In this document: positions 42,483 through 51,058 of the stretch, one piece after another | How positions within the stretch are numbered: position 1 is the stretch's first letter | How the letters are laid out: each line of letters begins with the position of its first letter | NCBI RefSeq assembly: GCF_014200405.1 | Contig: NZ_JACHBQ010000001.1 | Coordinates: 992,001 to 1,056,000 of the forward strand | DNA length: 64,000 nucleotides | Reading direction: 5' to 3' | Source of the DNA: Cryobacterium roopkundense | GTDB lineage: Bacteria; Actinomycetota; Actinomycetes; Actinomycetales; Microbacteriaceae | Program-made: the position numbers and the translations under genes | Notes under the pieces: generated by a model | What the model saw: the letters and a program-made list of their open reading frames with translations, nothing else | Database searches by the model: none | What the model was told of the DNA's origin: nothing

Positions 42483-44432
42483 ATGCAAATGTCACAGCAG
42501 AACAATGCCAACTTCATCTGGTCGATCGCAGACCTCCTTCGCGGCCCGTACAAGCCGCACCAATACGGTGCCATTGTGCTGCCCTTCACCATCCTGCGCC
42601 GACTCGACGCCGTGCTCGAGCCGACCAAGCAGGCCGTGCTCGACGAGGCAACGAAGCGCGGCGACGCAGCCTCCGCGAGCGTGTTCCTAGCAAAGGCATC
42701 CGGCACCGGCTTCTACAACACGTCCGCCTTCACCTTGCAGGCGTTGATGGGTGACCCCGCCAGCATCAAGGCGAACATGGTCGATTACATTCACGGATTC
42801 TCCGAGAACGTGCGCGACATCTTCGACCGTTTCGAATTTGAGAAGCAGGTTGAAAAGCTCGATGCCGAGAACCTTCTTTACTTGGTGACCAAAGGGTTCG
42901 CGGCCGTCGATCTGCACCCGAACAAGGTCAGCAACATCGAGATGGGCCTCATGTTCGAGGAACTCATCCGCAAGTTCGCTGAGACTTCCAACGAAACCGC
43001 AGGCGAGCATTTCACCCCGCGCGAGGTCATCAGGCTCATGGTGAGCCTGCTCTTCATCGCCGATGATGAGGCTCTCAACCAGAAGGGCGTCGTGCGCTCG
43101 ATCTATGACCCCACCGCTGGTACTGGCGGCATGCTCTCGGTCGCCGACGAATACCTGCTGGAACACAACCCAGATGCGCGGCTCGTCATGTACGGGCAGG
43201 AGATAAATGGCGAGTCCTACGCCGTCTGCAAGGCCGACCTCGTGATCAAGGGCCAGGACATCAATCACATCGTGCACGGCGATACCCTCACTGACGACGG
43301 CCTCACCGGGGAGACCTTCGACTACTGCCTCTCCAACCCGCCCTTTGGCGTCGACTGGAGCAAGCAGAAGCCCACCGTGCTCAAGGAGCATGAGCAGCAG
43401 GGATTCAATGGGCGCTTCGGCCCCGGCCTGCCCCGCGTCTCCGACGGCTCACTGCTCTTCCTGCTTCACCTAGTCAAGAAGCTGCGCCCGAAGGTAAAAG
43501 GCGGTGGTCGCGCAGGTATTGTTCTCAACGGCTCGCCAATGTTTACCGGAGGGGCAGGTTCGGGGGAGTCTGAGATTCGCCGCTACCTGCTCGAGAATGA
43601 CTTGCTCGAGGCGATCGTCGCGCTGCCGACCGACATGTTCTATAACACCGGCATCGCCACATACGTGTGGATCATCGACAACGACAAGCGCCTCGAGCGC
43701 CGCGGCACCGTTCAGCTCATCGACGGTACCGGCTTCTCACGCAAGATGCGCAAGTCCCTCGGCTCCAAGCGCAAGGAACTCGGCGCCGACGACATCGCCC
43801 GAATCGTACAGCTCTATGGCGATGCCGATCAAACGGATGTCTCCAAAACGTTCAAAAATGAAGACTTCGGCTACCGCACCATCACGGTGGAGCGACCGCT
43901 GCGCCTGAACTGGGCTCTCACGTTTGAGAGGCTGAATTCCGCCGTTGAGCAGAAGACCATCGCCAAGCTGGGCATCGACTGGTACAGCTTTGCGTCAACG
44001 ACCGTCGCGAACGACTACGTGCCGACCAGCGACATCAAACTATTCACCAAAGAGGTCGTGCAGCGTCTAGACAAGGCTGGCATCACTCTCACGGCGGCAC
44101 AGCTAAAGACATTCATCGCCGGACTCTCGGATCGCGATGAGAACGCCCCCGTCGTCACTGATGCTAGGGGCAGGCCCCTGCCTGATAGCGACGCCCGTGA
44201 CACCGAGAACGTGCCGCTCAGCGAGGACATACCAGAGTACGTTGCCCGCGAGGTGTTGCCGCATGCTCCGGATGCCTGGATCGATGAATCCAAGACCAAG
44301 GTCGGCTACGAGATCCCCTTTACTCGCCACTTCTACCAGTACGTGCCGCCGCGCCCGCTTGAAGAAATCGACGCCGACCTCAACAAGCTCGTCCGCGAAA
44401 TCACGGAGCTGCTGAGCGAGGTCAAGGCGTGA
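42483..44432 (+). CDS. hsdM: Type I restriction-modification DNA methyltransferase subunit
   Basis: 649 residues from the ATG at 42483 (second ATG at 42489). Methylates adenine as part of the HsdM2S complex. An N-terminal helical domain (FIWSIADLLRGPYKPHQYG) is followed by the SAM motif DPTAGTGGM near residue 208 and the catalytic NPPF in YCLSNPPFGVDW near residue 282. ETAGEHFTPREVIRLM is also typical. The frame is open upstream but the extra sequence is unlike the family. It overlaps hsdS by 4 bases. No hsdR gene lies in the window, and hsdS is cut by an insertion sequence. Confidence 0.92.
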   Translation: MQMSQQNNANFIWSIADLLRGPYKPHQYGAIVLPFTILRRLDAVLEPTKQAVLDEATKRGDAASASVFLAKASGTGFYNTSAFTLQALMGDPASIKANMVDYIHGFSENVRDIFDRFEFEKQVEKLDAENLLYLVTKGFAAVDLHPNKVSNIEMGLMFEELIRKFAETSNETAGEHFTPREVIRLMVSLLFIADDEALNQKGVVRSIYDPTAGTGGMLSVADEYLLEHNPDARLVMYGQEINGESYAVCKADLVIKGQDINHIVHGDTLTDDGLTGETFDYCLSNPPFGVDWSKQKPTVLKEHEQQGFNGRFGPGLPRVSDGSLLFLLHLVKKLRPKVKGGGRAGIVLNGSPMFTGGAGSGESEIRRYLLENDLLEAIVALPTDMFYNTGIATYVWIIDNDKRLERRGTVQLIDGTGFSRKMRKSLGSKRKELGADDIARIVQLYGDADQTDVSKTFKNEDFGYRTITVERPLRLNWALTFERLNSAVEQKTIAKLGIDWYSFASTTVANDYVPTSDIKLFTKEVVQRLDKAGITLTAAQLKTFIAGLSDRDENAPVVTDARGRPLPDSDARDTENVPLSEDIPEYVAREVLPHAPDAWIDESKTKVGYEIPFTRHFYQYVPPRPLEEIDADLNKLVREITELLSEVKA

Positions 44433-44616
44433 CGGTCTCGAAATACCCGAAGTACAAGGATTCGGGGACTACCTGGCTGGGCGCCGTGCCACACACATGG
44501 GCGGTCGAGCGGCTCAAGCGCGGCTTTGAACTCAAGAAACGCCCTGTTCTTTCAACCGACGGCAACGTGACTGCCTTCAGGGACGGACAAGTCACGCTTC
44601 GAGTGCACCGACGCAT
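44429..44616 (+). pseudogene. hsdS: Type I specificity subunit, N-terminal fragment cut by an IS3-like element
   Basis: About 62 residues remain: KYPKYKDSGTTWLGAVPHTW is the typical HsdS start, followed by the beginning of the first target-recognition domain. The frame then runs into the left end of the IS3-like element and stops at 44636-44638. No HsdS-like sequence is found on the other side of the element, so the rest of hsdS, and any hsdR, seems deleted. Full HsdS proteins have about 400 residues. Confidence 0.85.
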
Positions 44617-44651
44617 CGGAATTTGTCAAGGTGGATGAGGCCAGTGGGAGT

Positions 44652-45674
44652 TTAGGCGGCTAGTTCGAGCCCTTCATTCTCGATAGGTTTGGGGGCTGGT
44701 TTATTGATCCATGCCGTCTTGGGAATGGACAGGATCTGCGGCGCCTTGTTGGTGCTGAATCGCTCTGGGAAGCGTGCGCGTGCCGCGTCCAGCGTCGCTG
44801 CCCGTTCGATGGCCTTCGCCTCGGCGAGGCCGTAATGAACGTCTGCTGGCGTGTTGAGGCCGATCCCGGAGTGGCGATGCTCGTGGTTGTAGCCGTCGAC
44901 GAACGAGGCCATGAACGTCTTCGCGTCGGCAAGGGAGCCGAAGCGTTCGGGGAACGTCGGAGCGAACTTCAGGGTCTTGAACCAGGCCTCGCTGTAGGGA
45001 TTATCGTTACTCACCCGAGGCCTCGAGTGCGATTTGGTGACCTCCAAGTCAGACAACAGCGCCGCGACGGTCTTGGATGTCATCGACGTGCCGCGGTCGG
45101 CGTGAACGACCTGAGGGACGCCGTGAATGCCGAAGATCTCCTTCATCATCTCCACCGCCAGCTCGCCGGATTCCGACGCGTGAACATAGGCGCCGACGAT
45201 GTAGCGGGAGTAAATATCGATCATCACGTAAGCATCGAAGTACTTGCCCTTGATCGGGCCGGCGAGTTTCGTAATATCCCAGCTGAGTACCTGGCCGGGT
45301 CCCGTCGCCGTCAGTTCCGGGATCGCCCGGGCAGGATGGCGCGCCTGGCGGCGGCGGTCCTTGACCTGCTGATTCTCGTTCAACACCCGATACATCGTTG
45401 ATATGGAGCACAAGTACGTGTCCGCGTCGAGCAGTTGGGCGTAGATCTGGATCGGTGGCAGGTCAACGAACGGCTGTGAATTGACGACGTCAAGGATCTC
45501 GCGGCGGCCGGTGTCGCCGATCTTGTTCGCCGGAATCAGCGCCGGCCGGGCCACGGGAATGCGTCGTTTCCTTGTGGCTGTCGCTCGAGGGATCCCGACC
45601 AGGTCGGCCGCGACGCGAGTCGAGATCCCTCGACTGGCCAGTTCGCGGTACGCGGTCATTACGGCAACGCGCAC
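44652..45674 (-). CDS. IS3-family transposase OrfB (integrase core)
   Basis: 340 residues. Carries an rve integrase core: first Asp in VLSWDITKLAG, second in VVHADRGTSM, and Glu in NDNPYSEAWFKTL, 35 residues apart as in the DD35E family. An HTH-like N-terminus (VAADLVGIPRATATRKRR) precedes it. It overlaps OrfA by 16 bases, so a programmed frameshift may make an OrfAB fusion. Intact. Confidence 0.88.
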   Translation of the reverse strand: MRVAVMTAYRELASRGISTRVAADLVGIPRATATRKRRIPVARPALIPANKIGDTGRREILDVVNSQPFVDLPPIQIYAQLLDADTYLCSISTMYRVLNENQQVKDRRRQARHPARAIPELTATGPGQVLSWDITKLAGPIKGKYFDAYVMIDIYSRYIVGAYVHASESGELAVEMMKEIFGIHGVPQVVHADRGTSMTSKTVAALLSDLEVTKSHSRPRVSNDNPYSEAWFKTLKFAPTFPERFGSLADAKTFMASFVDGYNHEHRHSGIGLNTPADVHYGLAEAKAIERAATLDAARARFPERFSTNKAPQILSIPKTAWINKPAPKPIENEGLELAA

Positions 45675-46093
45675 GGTGTTTCGTCCCGCGAGCTCTTCGA
45701 AAGACTTTCGAGTAGCTCGTGCATTTTTGACATGATCTCCAACGCCACCCCCGTCGTTTCCAACCGCTGCTCGGTCTTGCTCAACTGGCGGCGCAGCCGG
45801 GCGATTTCAGCCTGCTCCGGAGTTAACCGGCCAATCTTCTCGCCGGGCTTCTTCCCCGCGAGGACGCCCGCGTCGCGCAGTTTTCGCCATTCCGTGATCT
45901 GCGAGGAGTAGAGCCCTTCGGTGCGCAGATAAGTGCCGCCCTCGTTGTTCTTGATGGCCGTGTCATACGCGGCGAGGTAGGCAAGCTTCTGCGCTGGGGT
46001 GAATGACCTTCTCGAGGTCGGGCCACCAGCTCGGGGTCCGGGACTACTCATATGACTATCGTCGCGCACTGCGCTCAAAGACGGACTGGACAT
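45659..46093 (-). CDS. IS3-family transposase OrfA
   Basis: 144 residues. A helix-turn-helix (YLRTEGLYSSQITEWRKLRD, about residues 55-74) is followed by a leucine-zipper-like helix (LTPEQAEIARLRRQLSKTEQRL). Binds the element's ends. Overlaps OrfB. The start is uncertain; an internal ATG lies at residue 15. Confidence 0.82.
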   Translation of the reverse strand: MSSPSLSAVRDDSHMSSPGPRAGGPTSRRSFTPAQKLAYLAAYDTAIKNNEGGTYLRTEGLYSSQITEWRKLRDAGVLAGKKPGEKIGRLTPEQAEIARLRRQLSKTEQRLETTGVALEIMSKMHELLESLSKSSRDETPCALP

Positions 46094-46338
46094 GGTGATG
46101 ATTCCTGATTCTCGCCCTACGTCAAACGGCGGACTTGCTCTGAGGTACTGGCCTCACCCAACCCTGACACGTAGGGAGCCCGTACCGTCGCACGAAGCCT
46201 ACGCTCGCTTCTCAAGCAGTGACGGTAGTGAGACTTGGAAGACTTTGTACCAGGCGACTGGGCCAAACTTGAACTGCCTCTTGCCAGCGATCTGCGCATC
46301 GGAGAACATCAACAAGTCTGTGTCGGGATAGCAGATTT

Positions 46339-46731
46339 ATGGAGGCCGGAAGTAGACATCTAATGCACACAGAGCGCCGCTGGATCGCCACATGTTTAAT
46401 TGTGGGTTTCGCTGGCTGCATTCCGGTTTTTATTGCTGGGATTTTCGGAAGCTTTCAGATCTTCGGGTCTGCGGTTGCATCCGTTGTCGCTCTTGTTCTA
46501 ATTCCCGCCCTGGTTACAGCTCCGCGCCTTGCTTTGATCCAAGGAGATCCAGAGCAAGGCGCGGATGCCCCAATAAGCGGCTCGTTTCCGTCGTCGGTGC
46601 TGTGCGCAGCCCTCATCGCGGGATGGGGCCTCGTGTTAGATGTAGTAGTTCCCGCGCAGTATTGGGTTGACGGAGTTGGCCTTCTGGTCGGGGGATCAGT
46701 GCTCGTTTTTTCTACATACGTAGTAAAGTGA
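46339..46731 (+). CDS. Hypothetical membrane protein
   Basis: 130 residues with four likely membrane spans (about 18-38, 40-65, 85-104, 110-127). Starts at ATG 46339 or, more likely by charge, at ATG 46363 (MHTERRW). No family recognised. Lower GC than the housekeeping genes. Lies between two insertion sequences in the island. Confidence 0.5.
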   Translation: MEAGSRHLMHTERRWIATCLIVGFAGCIPVFIAGIFGSFQIFGSAVASVVALVLIPALVTAPRLALIQGDPEQGADAPISGSFPSSVLCAALIAGWGLVLDVVVPAQYWVDGVGLLVGGSVLVFSTYVVK

Positions 46732-46865
46732 ATATTGGCTTCCGAGGGAGCCGGGGGTGGTGCCTGTGAAGGCCGCTGTACCAAACCATGAATCGTGTCG
46801 TTCAGAGCCACAGTTGGTGTTGTTGAGAGCCACCTGAAAAGCTCCTTCCATCACGTGAGGGCCAC

Positions 46866-48440
46866 GTGGTGGAAGGAGTACCGGTAATGGTACGGAAGAT
46901 CAAGGCGAAACTCGTCTTGCAGTTACGCAACCAAGGCTTGTCGGGCAGAGCGATCGCGTCGGCGCAGGGCATCGCCCGCAATAGCGTCCAGACCGTGCTC
47001 GAGACGGCGGACAGGCTCGGCCTCGGCTGGGACGACGTCGAGGAGATGCCGGAGGCCGAGGTCTATACGGTGTTGTTTCCCGGCCGTGGAGTGCACGAGT
47101 CCGTGTTCGCGCAGCCGGATTGGGGGCGGGTGCACACCGAACTAGCCCGGGTCGGGGTGACGTTGAAGCTGCTGCACCAAGAGTACGTCGACACATCGGG
47201 TCAGGCGCAGGCGGTGATGAGCTATGACCGGTTCTGTCGGCTCTATGGCGACTTCGCTGCCGTCTCGGGCGCGACGTCGCGCGTGGGTCACAAGGCCGGC
47301 CGCAGCATCGAGGTTGACTGGTCTGGGCCCACGATGCAGCTGCTGGACCCGACGACGGGCGAGATCTCAAAGGTGTATTTGTTCGTCGCGTGCCTGCCGT
47401 TCAGCCGATACGCCTTCGTGGAGGCCACGTTGGATATGCGGCAGGAGTCGTGGCTGCGCGCCCACGTGGCGATGTTTTCCTTCTTCGGCGGCAGCGTCCC
47501 GCGCCTGGTCCCCGACAACCTGAAGACTGGGGTGATCTCTCACCCTCGAGAGGGAGAGGTCGTTCTCAACGACGCCTACCGTGAGATGGCTGCGCACTAC
47601 TCTGCCGCGGTGCTGCCGGGCCGCGTCCGGGCACCTAAGGACAAGGCGAGCGTTGAGAACACAGTTTCGCATGTCGCGACCTGGGTCATCGCTAGCCTCA
47701 GGCAGGAGCAGTTCACATCCCTGCCCGAGCTGCGGGTCCGGATCTACGAGCAAATCGATGCTTACAACCGCCAGCCGTTCCAGAAACGGGACGGGTCCCG
47801 GTTGAGTGTCTTCACCGCCGAGGAGAAGCCGTTGATGCAACCGTTACCGGCGGCCCCGTTCGAGATCAGCACGTGGACCTACAAGCGCAAAGTGAACAAG
47901 AACGCTCACGTGGTCTGGGCGAGGAACTTCTACTCCGTTCCGTTCCGCCACATCGGCGCTCAGGTCGACCTTCGCGTCACGGACACGATGCTGGAGGTCT
48001 ATCGCAACGACGAACGCTTGACCAGTCACCTGCTGCTGCCAGCAAGCACGACGAACCAGCATCAGACAAACGACGCGGACCTGCCCGAGGGCCGCAGCTT
48101 TCAGGCCTGGGATCGGACCCGGATCGACGAGTGGGCGGCCCGGATGGGACCTGCCACGGTCACAGTGATCGGGAAGATCTTTGAAGCTGCGTCGATCGAG
48201 GAGGCCGGTTACGACCCGGCGTTGGCAGTGTTGCGGCTGTCACGCCGGTTCTCGCCGACTCGGGTCGAGGCCGCCTGCGCACTGGCCTTGCGAGGTCCGA
48301 TCCGCTCGCCGAGGTATGCGCACCTTCGGCCGATCCTCGACACCGGACAAGACAAAACTGGCCACGTCCCTGACAAGCCGGAACCCGATGACGGTGGCTA
48401 CGTCCGCGGCAGCGCCTACTACGCCGGAGGCACCCGATGA
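46866..48440 (+). CDS. istA: IS21-family transposase IstA
   Basis: 524 residues. An N-terminal helix-turn-helix (LSGRAIASAQGIARNSVQTV) is followed by the rve core with Asp in IEVDWSG, Asp in LVPDNLKTG and Glu in KASVENTV. A C-terminal beta-domain (Mu transposase-like) follows. Starts at GTG 46866 or ATG 46887. Intact and coupled to istB. Confidence 0.92.
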   Translation: MVEGVPVMVRKIKAKLVLQLRNQGLSGRAIASAQGIARNSVQTVLETADRLGLGWDDVEEMPEAEVYTVLFPGRGVHESVFAQPDWGRVHTELARVGVTLKLLHQEYVDTSGQAQAVMSYDRFCRLYGDFAAVSGATSRVGHKAGRSIEVDWSGPTMQLLDPTTGEISKVYLFVACLPFSRYAFVEATLDMRQESWLRAHVAMFSFFGGSVPRLVPDNLKTGVISHPREGEVVLNDAYREMAAHYSAAVLPGRVRAPKDKASVENTVSHVATWVIASLRQEQFTSLPELRVRIYEQIDAYNRQPFQKRDGSRLSVFTAEEKPLMQPLPAAPFEISTWTYKRKVNKNAHVVWARNFYSVPFRHIGAQVDLRVTDTMLEVYRNDERLTSHLLLPASTTNQHQTNDADLPEGRSFQAWDRTRIDEWAARMGPATVTVIGKIFEAASIEEAGYDPALAVLRLSRRFSPTRVEAACALALRGPIRSPRYAHLRPILDTGQDKTGHVPDKPEPDDGGYVRGSAYYAGGTR

Positions 48441-49186
48441 GTCCGCTGGACACAGAGACCAAGCGCAAGCTGCGGGAGATGAATGCTGGCGAGTTGCTCG
48501 CGGCGATCGACACCCAAGACGAGACGCTGAGCATCAGTTTGTCGTTTGAAGAGCGGGTCCGGTTGGTCGTCGATGACGCCTACTCCGCCTTCACGCACTC
48601 GAAGGTCGCCGGGCTGATCCGGCGGGCGGGGTTGCGTTATCCCAACGCGGATCTCCGCCGCATCGACCTGCTCGACGAGCGGGGCTTGAACCGGCAGCTG
48701 CTGGCCCAGCTCGGGACGTGTTCGTTCGTTGCCCGGCAGCAGAACGTTGTGTTTCAGGGGTTCACCGGATCGGGGAAGTCGTATTTGGGCTGCGCGATCG
48801 CCAAACGCGCTTGCGAGCATCGCATCCGCGCTCATTACGTCCGCATGCCCGACCTCGAGGAAGCCTGGGTGGCCGCCCAAGACACCACCGGCGGCAGCGG
48901 GAAGTTCTTGCGCAAATATGCTTCCTTCACCCTGCTCGTCATTGATGAATGGTTGCTTGACCGCCCGACGGAATCGATGCGCGGCATGCTGCTTGAGCTG
49001 ATGGAACGTCGCTATGGCGAGAGCTCGACGGTGTTCTGCACCCAGTATCAGCAGAAGGACTGGCACCAGCGACTCGGCTCCGGGGTTCACGCCGACGCGA
49101 TCATGGACCGCATCATCCACAACACTGTCTGGGTCGAGACCGGCACCTACAACATGAGAGAGCAAGCGGCCCTCACCAGCGCCTAA
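48437..49186 (+). CDS. istB: IS21-family helper ATPase IstB
   Basis: 249 residues. DnaA/DnaC-like AAA+ ATPase that helps IstA choose targets. Walker A is GFTGSGKSYLG at about residues 109-119 and Walker B TLLVIDEWLLD near 167-177. ATGA overlap with istA. Confidence 0.92.
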   Translation: MSPLDTETKRKLREMNAGELLAAIDTQDETLSISLSFEERVRLVVDDAYSAFTHSKVAGLIRRAGLRYPNADLRRIDLLDERGLNRQLLAQLGTCSFVARQQNVVFQGFTGSGKSYLGCAIAKRACEHRIRAHYVRMPDLEEAWVAAQDTTGGSGKFLRKYASFTLLVIDEWLLDRPTESMRGMLLELMERRYGESSTVFCTQYQQKDWHQRLGSGVHADAIMDRIIHNTVWVETGTYNMREQAALTSA

Positions 49187-49288
49187 CGAACCGGCGAAGA
49201 GAGCCAGTGGCTCCCAGCCGGACCACCACTGGCTCTCTTCCGCACGAACGGTGGCTCTGAACCGCACGATCGGGTGGCTCTCAAGGCA

Positions 49289-49413
49289 TCAAATACTCAG
49301 TAAAGCAAGGCTTCACCAAGCCAGGGTCAGCAATCGCGACAATTTTTCTGTTCGTCGTGACAAGCTGCTTATACGTGGGCAGTCTTGCTATAACCAGTCT
49401 CTCTGATGGTTGA
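49289..49413 (+). pseudogene. C-terminal fragment of a small membrane protein split by the IS21 element
   Basis: Right after the IS21 end a frame reads KYSVKQGFTKPGSAIATIFL, a further membrane span, and stops at TGA 49411-49413. Left of the element a GTG at 46757 opens a matching start (MVVPVKAAVPNHES) that runs into the insertion at 46795. Joined, they would make a protein of about 55 residues with one or two spans. The junction frame cannot be proved because the target duplication is unclear. Confidence 0.4.
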
Positions 49414-49480
49414 AGCGGTCGCTTCCCGTTTGAACTCAGCGCCGTAGCGGTTTTTTCGACTGCAACACGAAGGAATCCCC

Positions 49481-49927
49481 ATGACAGTCTCATTTGAAAG
49501 CGTGACAACTGCGCGGTGTTCACCTGAGGAAATGTTTGATCGAGCGCGCGACATTGCCGAGCACATTTCTTCTCAAGTTGCTTCAGGCGAGAGAGCGGTC
49601 GCTGGTGTAGTTGAGGGTCGCATCGGTCTCGGCGAGAGCGTTACCTGGCGGGCAAGACATTTTGGGCTCGCGTTTTCTCTCACCAGCAAGGTAACGTCTT
49701 TCAGCCCGGGTCGTTACTTTGTAGATGAACAGACCCAAGGTCCATTTAGGAAATTCCGTCATGAACATTGGTTTGAGCCGGACGGGGAGGGTGTCATTAT
49801 GATTGATCGAGTCACTTTCTCAGCACCCTTCGGAGTCTTCGGACGTATGGCTGAACGTCTAGTTTTGGCAAAGTACCTGCGCCGCCTAATCGAGGAGCGT
49901 GGGAGGTTTTTGTCAGGGCTTTGCTGA
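49481..49927 (+). CDS. SRPBCC (START-like) family protein
   Basis: 148 residues. The pattern CSPEEMFDRARDIAEHISSQ, then VTWRARHFGLAFSLTSKVT, GPFRKFRHEHWFEP and GEGVIMIDRVTFSAPFG is typical of SRPBCC proteins, which hold small hydrophobic ligands in a helix-grip fold. Ligand unknown. Last gene of element A before its right attachment site; the promoter region lies in 49414-49480. The following 49928-50058 holds nothing clear. Confidence 0.7.
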   Translation: MTVSFESVTTARCSPEEMFDRARDIAEHISSQVASGERAVAGVVEGRIGLGESVTWRARHFGLAFSLTSKVTSFSPGRYFVDEQTQGPFRKFRHEHWFEPDGEGVIMIDRVTFSAPFGVFGRMAERLVLAKYLRRLIEERGRFLSGLC

Positions 49928-50058
49928 TCAATTCCGGCTTTCTGGCGGCTGTCCCGTCAGACGCAATTCCATACAAACGCCGAGCGCATGCATTGCGGAA
50001 TGGTACATTTTCTCGTTCCAGCGAAGTCAGTTGCCAGTGAAGGTCGGATTCGGCTCAT

Positions 50059-50295
50059 GGTCACGTCCCGCTGTGTGATTCGTCGCCGCCGCGCCAAGCA
50101 ATTGTGGGATGCCTACCGTTTACCTACCTATATCAATCGGGAATGACCAAGAACGTCCGGATATGATCGGGGGGTAGTGAACTGTTCGGTTTGCTGCAAA
50201 GACATGGGAACCCTTGAGGTTCCGAGACATTCGGTGACGACCACAACTGCTCTGGTTTGGCAGGGGGCCGCAGGTTCGAATCCTGTCAGCCCGAC
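50059..50295 (+). repeat. 237-base direct repeat, copy 1 (right end of element A)
   Basis: Matches 54853-55093 with roughly 80-85% identity by eye and a few short gaps; the block GGTTCCGAGACATTCGGTGACG is nearly identical in both. It ends with the attachment-site core. Both elements thus end with the same attachment-side sequence, so they belong to one family. Confidence 0.8.
50261..50295 (+). other. Internal attachment site between elements A and B
   Basis: 35 bases matching the tRNA-Pro 3' end with two substitutions. There is no acceptor 5' strand or D-arm in front of it, so it is not a tRNA gene. Confidence 0.8.
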
Positions 50296-50305
50296 GGAAG
50301 TGAAA

Positions 50306-50343
50306 AAGCCCTGGTGAGAGATCGTTTCTCACCGGGGCTTGTC
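50306..50343. terminator. Hairpin next to the internal attachment site
   Basis: Stem AAGCCCTGGTGAGA (50306-50319) with TCTCACCGGGGCTT (50327-50340), one G-T pair, seven-base loop. Similar hairpins follow attL and attR, so each element junction carries one. The stretch 50344-50641 has no gene I can support. Confidence 0.65.
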
Positions 50344-50641
50344 TGTGCCCAAAAAGGCGTGTGGGTTCTATGGTGGGAAAACCAACCGGCACCAACCTGG
50401 GCCAACCAAGATGTCGGCAATGCGCAGCGAGAAGATCATTTGTCCCGCAAACGTCTGGGGGAGTGGGCGCTGTTTGGTGCCCGGTGTGACTTCGGGAGTG
50501 GAATCCCTCGCCTGGACCGAGAAGTAGCCGCCCGCGGGACGGACTTGGGGCTGCACTCGGTGATCGCGTACCTGGGCCGGAGACCGGCCGACATACCGTC
50601 TCTTATCGGGCGCCCAATCAGCCGGGGTCGGCTCCTCGCCT

Positions 50642-50714
50642 CTGTTGATGCCAACTGAAAATGGGGGCATTTCTGCCAGGTGTTTTTGGCCCTGACTTCA
50701 GTTGGCGTTAACAG
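50642..50714. repeat. Inverted repeat, probable insertion-sequence end relic
   Basis: CTGTTGATGCCAACTGAA (50642-50659) and the inverse of CTGTTAACGCCAACTGAA (50697-50714), two mismatches, 37 bases apart. Such ends are seen on IS elements; here no transposase remains. Confidence 0.5.
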
Positions 50715-50824
50715 GCCCAATAAGTATCCAAGCCGCCAACAAAACGGCGGCATGAAACCCGGGACGGTTCAATATGCGAGGAAAACTATACCGGTGGAAT
50801 GTTCATCTGATCGGCCATTAATCG

Positions 50825-50853
50825 TTGACCGCTGCGCTAAAACTCTCTAGTGT
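50825..50853 (+). promoter_or_regulatory. Promoter of the Sdp-type toxin operon
   Basis: TTGACC (50825-50830), a 17-base spacer and TAGTGT (50848-50853). This is the best promoter upstream of the toxin gene; it would give a 5' leader of about 200 bases. A second TTGACA lies at 50981-50986 with only a weak -10. Confidence 0.55.
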
Positions 50854-51058
50854 GAAGCGCAAGGGCACTCGCGAGTCGTGCAGTTTCCCCACCATTTGCG
50901 CAATCGGGGGACAGCGAAATGACTAGCGATACGGGAGTTCGGGGAGGGAATGGCGCTTTTGTGCGCCGATCAGGTGGTGCTTGACAGCGCCACACGGACC
51001 CACGACATCGCCTATCTATATACGAAATCGAAGACGACAACACAGGGGTGGTTCAGAG

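Larger units (their letters stand above)
44617..46109. mobile_element. IS3-family-like insertion sequence
   Basis: About 1.49 kb with the usual two overlapping genes on the minus strand. The ends are approximate: TCGGAATTTGTCAAGG on the left and the inverse TCAGGAATCATCACCAT on the right show only partial inverted similarity. The insertion truncated hsdS. 46110-46338 to its right holds only a 79-codon open frame (from 46092) without recognisable features. Confidence 0.75.
46796..49288. mobile_element. IS21-family insertion sequence, complete
   Basis: About 2.49 kb. Both ends carry copies of GAGAGCCACC and TTCAGAGCCAC in inverse orientation (left: near 46800 and 46823; right: near 49252 and 49274), the multiple terminal repeats typical of IS21. 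It contains istA and istB with a 4-base overlap. The exact ends and target duplication are not certain. Confidence 0.82.

Noticed and set aside
50230..50295. Possible second tRNA-Pro
   Set aside because: Only the 3' part of the tRNA is present; there is no 5' acceptor strand, D-arm or anticodon arm, so it is an attachment site. The same holds for 55059-55097.
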